DNA of 64,000 bases from Sphingomonas glacialis (GTDB lineage Bacteria; Pseudomonadota; Alphaproteobacteria; Sphingomonadales; Sphingomonadaceae): positions 278,106 through 342,105 of the forward strand of contig NZ_RCZC01000002.1 in the NCBI RefSeq assembly GCF_006439055.1, read 5' to 3'. Both the position numbers and the translations under genes were made by a program. Each line of letters opens with the position of its first letter. Position 1 is the first letter of the stretch. The notes beneath the pieces were generated by a model. It saw nothing but the letters and a program-made list of their open reading frames with translations. It did not search any database and had not been told where the DNA came from. Below, in pieces: positions 9,461 through 16,381 of the stretch.

Positions 9461-10602
9461 CGCACCGGCGTCGCGGCGCCGAACAGGTGACGCTGATAGC
9501 CGGTATCGACCGTGACCTCGACGCTCAGCCCGGCATGCAGCGGGATGTCGCGCGGCAATTGGTCGATGCTGAACTCGATCGGCAGGCGCTGGACGACCTT
9601 GACCCAGTTGCCCGTCGCGTTCTCGGGCGGGAGCAGCGCGAAGCTGTTGCCGGTGCCGGGGCTGAAGCTCGCGACGCGGCCGGTCAGCTTGAGATCGGGA
9701 AAGGCATCGACCTTGAAGGTTGCGCGCTGGCCGACGCGCATGTGATCGAGCTGGTTTTCCTTGAAATTGCCCTCGACCCACAGCCGCGTCCCCGCGAGCG
9801 TGAAGACGGGCTTTGCCGCCGAGACATAGCTGCCAAGCTGAAGCTGATCGACCTTGGTGACGATGCCGTCCTGTGCCGCCCGGACCGTCGTATAGCCCAG
9901 GTTCAGCCGGGCGCGTTCGAGCGCCGCCTGCGCGCGCTGCACCGATGGCTGGCGTTCGGTCGGCGCGCTGACGCTGCCGGTCAGCGTGGCCGCGACACCG
10001 GCATTCTGCTGGACCGAGGTCTGGATCTGCTGGCGCGCGGTCTGCTCGGCGAGCACCGCCTGGTCATATTGCGCCTGCGATGAAATGCCCTCGGCGAGCA
10101 GTGCCTTCTGCCGCGCCGCTTCGCGCTGCGCATAAGCGAGCTTGTCGCGGCCCGCTTGGAGCGTTGCCTCGCCTTCGCGATAGCTCGCACGGACCGAGGC
10201 GACCTGCGTGCGCGCGCTGGCGAGTTCGGCCGCGGCTTCGTCGACGGCCGCCTGATACGGCGCCGGGTCGATCCGGAACAGGACGTCGCCTGCCTTGACG
10301 CGCTGGTTGTTGTGGACGGCGATCGCGACCACCGGGCCGCTGACATTGGCGCTGACCGAGACGAGACCCGACTGGATATAGCCGTTGTCGGTCGCCTCGT
10401 AGCGGCCGCCGCTCAGATAGAAATACAGGATCACCAGCGCCGCGACGATCGGCGCGAGCAGCAGCAACGGCGTCCGCAGACGACGCCGCGCGCTGGGCTG
10501 GCGGTCGGCGGCTTGCACCACGGGGGCAGGCTCGACGATCGGCGTCGCGTCTTCCAACGCAGGATAGTCGGCCGAACGACCTGGCGAATCTTCCAAGCTC
10601 AT
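9457..10602 (-). CDS. emrA: EmrA/HlyD-family periplasmic adaptor
   Basis: 381-residue membrane fusion protein joining the MFS pump to the outer-membrane duct. One N-terminal transmembrane segment (LLLLAPIVAALVILYFYL) is followed by the biotinyl-lipoyl half motif (VSGPVVAIAVHNNQRVKAGD), a long alpha-hairpin, the second lipoyl half (VRAAQDGIVTKVDQLQLGSY) and a beta-barrel domain with the EmrA signature VEGNFKENQL. The ATG at 10602 has an AAAGAG ribosome-binding site close by; the frame extends upstream but without a signal. It is first in the three-gene export operon. The promoter should lie in the 370-bp AT-rich upstream region, which holds a 21-bp imperfect palindrome. Confidence 0.93.
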   Translation of the reverse strand: MSLEDSPGRSADYPALEDATPIVEPAPVVQAADRQPSARRRLRTPLLLLAPIVAALVILYFYLSGGRYEATDNGYIQSGLVSVSANVSGPVVAIAVHNNQRVKAGDVLFRIDPAPYQAAVDEAAAELASARTQVASVRASYREGEATLQAGRDKLAYAQREAARQKALLAEGISSQAQYDQAVLAEQTARQQIQTSVQQNAGVAATLTGSVSAPTERQPSVQRAQAALERARLNLGYTTVRAAQDGIVTKVDQLQLGSYVSAAKPVFTLAGTRLWVEGNFKENQLDHMRVGQRATFKVDAFPDLKLTGRVASFSPGTGNSFALLPPENATGNWVKVVQRLPIEFSIDQLPRDIPLHAGLSVEVTVDTGYQRHLFGAATPVR

Positions 10603-10703
10603 ACTCTTTGCTCTCGAAAAGCATTGGGTCCGCGGACCACAAATCGGACGCGGATAGCAGCTGCAACCGCGGTCGCGCCTTGCCGCTTCCGCCGATACCA
10701 TGC

Positions 10704-10724
10704 AAGCAGATAATATGTATGCTT
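10704..10724. promoter_or_regulatory. Candidate operator for the emrAB operon
   Basis: A 21-bp imperfect palindrome with arms AAGCAGATA and TGTATGCTT (seven of nine positions pair), in an AT-rich island about 100 nt upstream of the emrA start. A perfect 10-bp palindrome ATAAGCTTAT at 10882-10891 sits further up. Sites of this size are typical of TetR or MarR dimers, but no such regulator is adjacent, so the assignment is inferred. Confidence 0.35.
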
Positions 10725-10919
10725 ATGTTTTGAAAGAGGGGCAGTGGTATTGTAAGAGACGGTCGAACAGCGTGCGAGCGATAGGAAGGGATCGGACCAC
10801 CCGGTCCCGCGAGCGGAGCATCAACGTTCCGCCGGCGAGAATGCCAACCGCATCGAGACGATCGATTTTCTTTTTAGCTTTATAAGCTTATGTGCGATTT
10901 GGTGATACCCGAACGCAGA

Positions 10920-10942
10920 AAGGCTGGCGCTAGGCCAGCCTT
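10920..10942 (-). terminator. Hairpin terminator of the Gly/Tyr-rich gene
   Basis: Perfect 9-bp inverted repeat, AAGGCTGGC at 10920-10928 and GCCAGCCTT at 10934-10942, with a 5-nt loop. It begins 30 nt after the stop of the leftward gene at 10973. The T tract on the minus strand is short (TTTCTG), so it may be weak. Confidence 0.65.
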
Positions 10943-10972
10943 CTCAAACGCAAATGTGGGGTGGGCCGAAGT

Positions 10973-11503
10973 CTAGTCGCAGATCTGCTCATAGCTTTGG
11001 ATCTGCGGGATCCAGACGGACTCGCACCCTACGCTGTCATCGAGATACGCATCGTCATAGCCGTAGCCATCCCCGTACCCGCCATAGCCGGATCCGTATC
11101 CGTACCCGCCATAGCCGTACGCTCCGATCGCGTAGCCGAGGGGCGCGCCGTAATAGCCGCCATAGCCATAGCCATAGCTCGGATAATAGCCGCCATAGCT
11201 GCGGCCGCCGCGATACCCGCCATTGCCCCGTGCGATCTGGTCGCCACGATAGCTGCCGCGGATACCGCCATCGCGACCGCCGCCACCGCGAAAGCCGTCA
11301 CCACCGCGCACGCCGCCGCCACCGAACGACCCACGACCACCAAAGCTGCCGCCACCATGGCCGCCGCCGCCGCCGCCACCGCCCATATGCGAGCCGCCCC
11401 CGCCACCGCCGTGCGAGCCACCGCCGCGTTGCGCGAGCGCAGGAGACCCCGCCAGCAGCGCAATGCCGGCGATCGAAGCCAAAAGAGCGGTATAGGGTTT
11501 CAT
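10973..11503 (-). CDS. Secreted Gly/Tyr/Ser-rich repeat protein
   Basis: 176-residue protein with a clear Sec signal peptide (ALLASIAGIALLAGSPALAQ, cleavage after ALAQ). The mature part starts with runs of Gly broken by His, Ser and Arg (for example GGGSHGGGGGGSHMGGG), continues with Arg-Gly repeats, then a Tyr-Gly region (YGGYYPSYGYGYGGYY), and ends in an ordinary acidic tail with two Cys (VGCESVWIPQIQSYEQIC). Such low-complexity secreted proteins are common in sphingomonads but their role is unknown; adhesive, metal-binding or phase-separating roles can be imagined. The ribosome-binding site GAGGA precedes the ATG at 11503. It stands alone and ends in a hairpin. The opposite strand shows a long His/Arg-rich frame that is only its mirror. 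Confidence 0.82.
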   Translation of the reverse strand: MKPYTALLASIAGIALLAGSPALAQRGGGSHGGGGGGSHMGGGGGGGGHGGGSFGGRGSFGGGGVRGGDGFRGGGGRDGGIRGSYRGDQIARGNGGYRGGRSYGGYYPSYGYGYGGYYGAPLGYAIGAYGYGGYGYGSGYGGYGDGYGYDDAYLDDSVGCESVWIPQIQSYEQICD

Positions 11504-11602
11504 CGACTAATCCTCGGGGAGTGCCCCTCACCATGTCGATATAGGAAGCCCGCCTCTGCCTTTTGAGGGGGCCGCACAAACCGCCCCCGAATGCGTCGTC
11601 GA

Positions 11603-12904
11603 TCAGGCCGGGTCGTCGAGCGAAAACAGATCGCCGTCGTCGTCGAACGCGAACAGCTCGGCATAGCGCCCCCATTCGGTCACCGTGCGCAGCGTCGTCG
11701 CGGCGAAATCGGGCGACATATGGTCCTCGAGTTCGTCGCGAAACCGGCGCGCCGGCGCCTGATGGCTCGGGCGCTCGTCGAGCACGACACGGATGTGGCG
11801 CGCAAGCCGGACGTGGGTTTCGAGCGTGCGGCGAAAATTGGCCTTGCGCTGGTCGACATCCTCCTGCGCGAAAGCGGCGCCGCGCTTGGTCAGCACTGCA
11901 TCGCCATCATCGATATCGACGAATTGCAACATCTGCAGCGTCTCGACGATCGGGAAGAGATCGTCGATCTCGAGCTGGAGCGTGTCGGCCAGCGTCGCGA
12001 GCGGCGCGCGCCCCTCGAACGGCGCCGCCTCGATCTCCTCGATCAGGCCCGCCAGGCTGTTGATCGAAACGTCGGGCAACGGCCGGTCCAGCCCGTGTTC
12101 GGGCTGGGTTCCCGGGAGCGCAACGGGCACGACCGCGCGCTGCGTCATGCGCGCGTAGATCTGCTCGACCAGTTCGCGGAATTCGGGATCGAGCCGGTCG
12201 CGCGGCTGCGGCAGATCGACGGTGAATTCGGCGGCGATCCGGCCCGGGTTGGACGACAGGACGAGGATGCGATCGCACATCAAGACCGCCTCCTCGATAT
12301 TGTGCGTGACGATCAGGACGGAAGCGATGCCGAGCTTCCCCTCGCCCCACAGGTCGAGCAGGTCGGTGCGCAGCGTTTCGGCGGTGAGCACGTCGAGCGC
12401 CGAGAAGGGTTCGTCCATCAGCAGCAGCGATGGCTCGACGACGAGCGCGCGCGCAAGGCCAACGCGCTGCCGCATCCCGCCCGACAGCTCCTTGGGGAAG
12501 GCGTTCTCGAAGCCGTCGAGCCCGATCAGATCGATCGCCGCGAGCGCGCGGGTGCGCCGTTCCTCGGCCGGCACGCGCTGCGCTTCGAGGCCGAGCTCGA
12601 CATTCTGCAGCACCGTCAGCCACGGGAACAGCGCGAACGACTGGAACACCATCGAAACCGAGCGCGGCGCACCCTCGGCGTCGGGGACGAAGCGCAGCTC
12701 ACCGCTCGACGGGCGGACCAGGCCGGCGATCGAGCGCAGCAGGGTCGACTTGCCCGATCCAGAGCGGCCGAGCAGCCCGACGATCTCGCCTTCGCGCACG
12801 GCGAGTGCAACGTCTTCGAGGATCGGCGGCCCACCCTGCTCGCCACCATAACTGTGGCTGACATGCTCGAGCGTGACGACGGGGCGTGCGGTGTGCGTGA
12901 TCAT
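11603..12904 (-). CDS. Anion-type ABC importer ATPase with C-terminal AAA-associated domain
   Basis: 433-residue ATP-binding protein of the nitrate/sulfonate/bicarbonate class. Residues 1 to about 250 are a standard ABC ATPase: Walker A GRSGSGKST, Q-loop (VFQSFALFPW), signature LSGGMRQR, Walker B LLLMDEP and H-loop IVTHN. The remaining roughly 180 residues match the AAA-associated C-terminal domain found only in a subset of such ATPases, with an acidic helical region and a closing RTVTEWGRYAELFAFDD. It is the last gene of porin-permease-ATPase on the minus strand, 10 bp after the permease. No substrate-binding protein gene is present. The solute is unknown; an inorganic or organic anion is the family expectation. 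Confidence 0.88.
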   Translation of the reverse strand: MITHTARPVVTLEHVSHSYGGEQGGPPILEDVALAVREGEIVGLLGRSGSGKSTLLRSIAGLVRPSSGELRFVPDAEGAPRSVSMVFQSFALFPWLTVLQNVELGLEAQRVPAEERRTRALAAIDLIGLDGFENAFPKELSGGMRQRVGLARALVVEPSLLLMDEPFSALDVLTAETLRTDLLDLWGEGKLGIASVLIVTHNIEEAVLMCDRILVLSSNPGRIAAEFTVDLPQPRDRLDPEFRELVEQIYARMTQRAVVPVALPGTQPEHGLDRPLPDVSINSLAGLIEEIEAAPFEGRAPLATLADTLQLEIDDLFPIVETLQMLQFVDIDDGDAVLTKRGAAFAQEDVDQRKANFRRTLETHVRLARHIRVVLDERPSHQAPARRFRDELEDHMSPDFAATTLRTVTEWGRYAELFAFDDDGDLFSLDDPA

Positions 12905-12914
12905 GACAAGGTCC

Positions 12915-14660
12915 TCAGGACAGGCGCAGACGGCGTTCGGACAGGCGATAGAGCGGACGGAACAGCAAGCGGTTGATCGCGATGACGAACACCGACATCA
13001 CCATGATGCCGAGCAGGACGCGCGCGCCGTCGCCCGCGGTGGTGGCATCGGCGATATAACTGCCGAGCCCCTGCGCGCGCAGCCGTGTGCTGCCCCACGA
13101 CACGGCTTCGGCGACGATGCTGGCGTTCCACGATCCGCCCGAGGCGGTCAGCGCGCCGGTGACGTAATAGGGGAAGATCCCCGGTAGGATCAGCCGTCGC
13201 CACCATTGCCAGCGCGTCACGCCGAACATCTGCGCGGCTTCGCGCAAGTCGCTCGGGATCGCGCTCGCGCCGGCAATGACGTTGAACAGGATGTACCATT
13301 GCGTGCCGAGCACCATCAGCGGCGACAGCCATACGTCGGGATCGGCATGGAAATGCACGATCGCGACGACCGCGATCGGGAACAGGACATTGGCCGGGAA
13401 CGCCGCAAGGAATTGCGCGACGGGCTGGATCCGCGACGTCCAGCGCGGGCGCAACCCGACCCACACCCCGATCGGCACCCAGACGAAACTCGCGAGGATG
13501 ATCAGCACGATCACGCGCAACAGCGTGATCAGGCCAAACCGCAACGCCGCCCATGCGTCGCCGAGCGACAGCGTCTGGTGGAGAAAATCGATCGCATAGA
13601 CCGTTGCGGCAAGTGCGCTCAGCGAGACCATTACAGTCCACAGCCGCATCCCTCGGGCCGCGGGCTTCTGTGCCTTGCTCGTGAACTGCCGCTGCTGTGC
13701 GATCGGGCGGCGCGCGGGTTCGAGCAGACAGACCATCTGCCCGACCGCACGGAGCGGCGCGGTGAACGCCGGGAGCAGTCGCGCCCGGCGGAACAGGTCG
13801 AACAGCCACGATTTCGGCGGCGCGACGCTCGCAGTCTGCTCGACGCGGAAGCGATCGGCCCAGGCGATCACCGGGCGGAAGACGAGTTGGTCGTAGAGCA
13901 GGATGACGACTGCCATCGCGCCGACCGCGAGCGCTACTGCGCTGAGATTGCGCTGCTCGATCGCGATCGCCAGCCATGAGCCGATCCCCGGCAGCATGAT
14001 CTGCGTATGCCCGACGCTGATCGCCTCGGACGCGACGACGAAGAACCAGCCACCCGACATCGACATCATCGCGTTCCACACCAGCCCGGGCGCGGCGAAC
14101 GGCAGTTCGAGGCGGATCAGCTTGCGCAGCGGCGACAGGCCGAAACCGCGCGCGACCTCGTCGAGATCGGCCGGAACCTGCCGCAGCGACTGGTACAGGC
14201 TGAACGCCATGTTCCACGCCTGGCTGGTGAAGATCGCAAAGATCGCCGCGCATTCGACCCCGACCCGGCTGCCCGGAAACAGCCCCATGAAGGCGGTCAC
14301 GGTGAAGGTCATGAAGCCCAGCACCGGCACCGACTGGAGGATGTCGAGCGCAGGGATGATCACCAGTTCCGCCCGCCGGCTCTTGGCCGCCGCGGTCGCC
14401 GCGACCAGCGTGAAGACGAACGATGCCGCCAGCGCCGCGAACAACCGCAGCGTCGTCAGCAGCGCGTAGCGCGGCAATTGCCACGCATCGAGCACGACCG
14501 GCTCGAGCCGGAGCTGTGCGAGCGGCTCGGTCGCGTCGTTGACCCCTGCCGCGATCGCAACCCCGGCCGCGGCGAGGATCGCGAACAAGGCGGCATCGGG
14601 CCAGCCGAACCGCACCTTCAGGCGCCGCGGCGAAAAGCTGAGAAAACCGGGCGTTTGCAT
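12915..14660 (-). CDS. Duplicated (fused) ABC importer permease, anion type
   Basis: 581-residue inner-membrane protein made of two binding-protein-dependent permease domains in tandem, so one chain supplies the whole channel. Each half carries the EAA loop that docks the ATPase: EVARGFGLSPLRKLIRLELP in the first half and EAAQMFGVTRWQWWRRLILP in the second. About a dozen hydrophobic helices are visible, with a soluble basic linker near residues 300-350. This duplicated layout is known for a family of anion ABC transporters. The ATG at 14660 lies just after the porin stop at 14662; an in-frame ATG at 14675 would overlap the porin by 14 bases. The frame continues upstream through the porin but is not coding there. 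Confidence 0.88.
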   Translation of the reverse strand: MQTPGFLSFSPRRLKVRFGWPDAALFAILAAAGVAIAAGVNDATEPLAQLRLEPVVLDAWQLPRYALLTTLRLFAALAASFVFTLVAATAAAKSRRAELVIIPALDILQSVPVLGFMTFTVTAFMGLFPGSRVGVECAAIFAIFTSQAWNMAFSLYQSLRQVPADLDEVARGFGLSPLRKLIRLELPFAAPGLVWNAMMSMSGGWFFVVASEAISVGHTQIMLPGIGSWLAIAIEQRNLSAVALAVGAMAVVILLYDQLVFRPVIAWADRFRVEQTASVAPPKSWLFDLFRRARLLPAFTAPLRAVGQMVCLLEPARRPIAQQRQFTSKAQKPAARGMRLWTVMVSLSALAATVYAIDFLHQTLSLGDAWAALRFGLITLLRVIVLIILASFVWVPIGVWVGLRPRWTSRIQPVAQFLAAFPANVLFPIAVVAIVHFHADPDVWLSPLMVLGTQWYILFNVIAGASAIPSDLREAAQMFGVTRWQWWRRLILPGIFPYYVTGALTASGGSWNASIVAEAVSWGSTRLRAQGLGSYIADATTAGDGARVLLGIMVMSVFVIAINRLLFRPLYRLSERRLRLS

Positions 14661-14661
14661 G

Positions 14662-16008
14662 TCAAAACGCTCCATGCAGCCGCAAGGCGGCGATATTCGC
14701 CGGCCCGCGATCGCGATTGTAGCTTGGGTTGGCGATATGCTGCGCGTCGAGCGTCGCGTCGACACCCGGCAGGACATGCACGTCGTAATAGAGCTCGGCG
14801 ATCTCCTCGCTGCCCGCATCGGGCAGCCGCGCATCGCCGACGAGCACGCCGATCCCACCCGCGGCGAGATACCGCTGATGCTCGGCCGAGATGCCGTTGA
14901 CGACCAGCGCCAGCCCGATCCGGTCGGTCGACCGTCCCCAGCCCTTCCCCGCGAGCACCGCACCGACCTGCGCCGTGCGATCGATATCGGTAAAGTCGTA
15001 CGGCTCGATCGCGCCATCCGACCAGCCGAGACGGCCGAAAATGCCGAGCGTGCCGGTCAGTTCCTGCTCGGCATTGGCATAGACGCCGAGCCGCGTCCGC
15101 CTACCGCGCACCAGCGCGGTATCGACCGGGGCACCGCTCGCCGCGCCGAGTGCCAGCGCATCGTCGAACCGCCCGAACTGCCCACGATTGCGGAACATGC
15201 CAAGCCGCACGGTTCCCGCGCGCTGCCCGAAGCTGTGTCGATGCTCGACCTCGCCATCGAGTTGATACTGGCCGAAACCGCGCTCGAGCGTCTCGCCATT
15301 GGGCACCCGCGACAGGTTGAACACGCCGAAGCGGACGGTCCAATGGCCGCGATAGGCCTCCAGTGCCGCGCCGGTCGAATAGCCCCAGGCGTCGGCGGCG
15401 TAGTCGAGGCTGCCAGCGTCAACCACCGACCAGTTGAGAAAATCGGCGCGCGGATCGTGCGCGTAGCGGTTCGAATCGAACACATCGCCGACGCCGATCT
15501 TGCCGACGGTGAGGACGAGCCGATCGACCGGGCGCGACCCCCCGAGCTGGTTGGATGACGCCACCACCGCCTCGCGCTCGCTGCCGAGCCCGATCGTCTG
15601 GCGGAAGAACAAGCGCTGCAGGCGGAAATAGGGCGCGGACTTGCCCACCTTGTACGCCTCTGCGCTCGGGAATCCCGCCGCGCCGAGCGTGTTCGACAGG
15701 CCGAAGCCCTGATCGATCTCGGGGTTGGCCCACAGCTCGGCACCCTGCCACGGGTGCACGCCGACATAGGCGGTGACGTCGGTGGTCTCCTTCACCTGGC
15801 GTGGCGTCAGGCTGTTGGGGCCTGAATAGGGCGAGGCGAAGCCCCCTACCCCCTGGACGACCAAGGTCGCCTGTCCGTGGAGCGCGAAGCTCTGCGGATC
15901 GCTTGGTTGCGCGTCACTGGTCTGCGCCGCGGCGGAACTAGCGGCGAGCAGCAGCAGGCTGCCGAGCGTCGCGATCGGAAGATACGGCAACACGTTGCCC
16001 ATGGGCAT
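14662..16008 (-). CDS. Outer-membrane porin paired with the anion ABC importer
   Basis: 448-residue outer-membrane beta-barrel. After a signal peptide (LPYLPIATLGSLLLLAASSAAAQ), the chain shows alternating amphipathic strands, frequent aromatic girdle residues and a C-terminal Phe (LRLHGAF), the usual barrel sorting signal. It resembles carbohydrate-selective or OprB-like porins; the exact family is not certain. It is first in the operon, one base before the permease, so it probably provides outer-membrane entry for the same solute. Starts are ambiguous: ATGs at 16008 and 16002 and a GTG at 16041, none with a good ribosome-binding site. The upstream 370 bp should hold the operon promoter. Confidence 0.75.
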   Translation of the reverse strand: MPMGNVLPYLPIATLGSLLLLAASSAAAQTSDAQPSDPQSFALHGQATLVVQGVGGFASPYSGPNSLTPRQVKETTDVTAYVGVHPWQGAELWANPEIDQGFGLSNTLGAAGFPSAEAYKVGKSAPYFRLQRLFFRQTIGLGSEREAVVASSNQLGGSRPVDRLVLTVGKIGVGDVFDSNRYAHDPRADFLNWSVVDAGSLDYAADAWGYSTGAALEAYRGHWTVRFGVFNLSRVPNGETLERGFGQYQLDGEVEHRHSFGQRAGTVRLGMFRNRGQFGRFDDALALGAASGAPVDTALVRGRRTRLGVYANAEQELTGTLGIFGRLGWSDGAIEPYDFTDIDRTAQVGAVLAGKGWGRSTDRIGLALVVNGISAEHQRYLAAGGIGVLVGDARLPDAGSEEIAELYYDVHVLPGVDATLDAQHIANPSYNRDRGPANIAALRLHGAF

Positions 16009-16381
16009 ACGCGGCCGAAACGGCGCGTCAGCGACGCGCACGGCAAGATACGATGCGCGCTTGGGCGCGAAACAGGGTCATCGGCGAAATCCTCGGGTCT
16101 CGTGGTTCGAGCCCGCCGGAGATCGCCTCAGGCCAGCAGTATGCCGCCCGTGACGACCCGGTCGGGCCCAGGATTCCGGCAATCGGCAACGCAGAAGCCG
16201 AGGCTTCTACTGTCGCCGTCTCCGGACAAGGGGCTAGATCGGGGCATCGGGTTCCTGTGTGGAAGAGGCATCAAAGCGGTGCCGAATCGAGCGATCGATC
16301 ACGATATCGCGCGGCGCCTAGCAGCTTGCCGGGCGCACGCACAGCGTTTGTGCGGCAGTGCGGCATAATCCGTGGCGGCGC
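16009..16381. other. Intergenic region upstream of the porin-ABC operon
   Basis: About 370 bp between the porin start and the stop of the phytochrome gene, which reads in the same direction. It must contain the porin-ABC promoter and any terminator of the phytochrome gene. I saw no convincing hairpin, palindrome or coding frame. Confidence 0.5.

Larger units (their letters stand above)
10603..10972. other. AT-rich gene-free stretch upstream of emrA
   Basis: About 370 bp between the emrA start and the end of the Gly/Tyr-rich gene. Two islands, about 10700-10735 and 10866-10905, are much more AT-rich than anything near them and both contain the string GCTTATGT. It holds the palindromes and the terminator listed separately. 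A 61-codon ORF at 10700-10885 has no family look and no ribosome-binding site, so it is not called. Confidence 0.6.

Noticed and set aside
10700..10885. 61-codon plus-strand ORF in the emrA upstream region
   Set aside because: No ribosome-binding site, mixed composition, and it overlaps likely regulatory palindromes.
10954..11566. Two plus-strand frames rich in Arg/His or Ala/Ile opposite the Gly/Tyr-rich gene
   Set aside because: They mirror the GGN repeats; the minus frame has a signal peptide, a ribosome-binding site and a normal C-terminus.
11567..11588. GGGGGC/GCCCCC hairpin after the ABC ATPase gene
   Set aside because: Only 6 bp with a 10-nt loop and no T tract in either direction, too weak to call a terminator.
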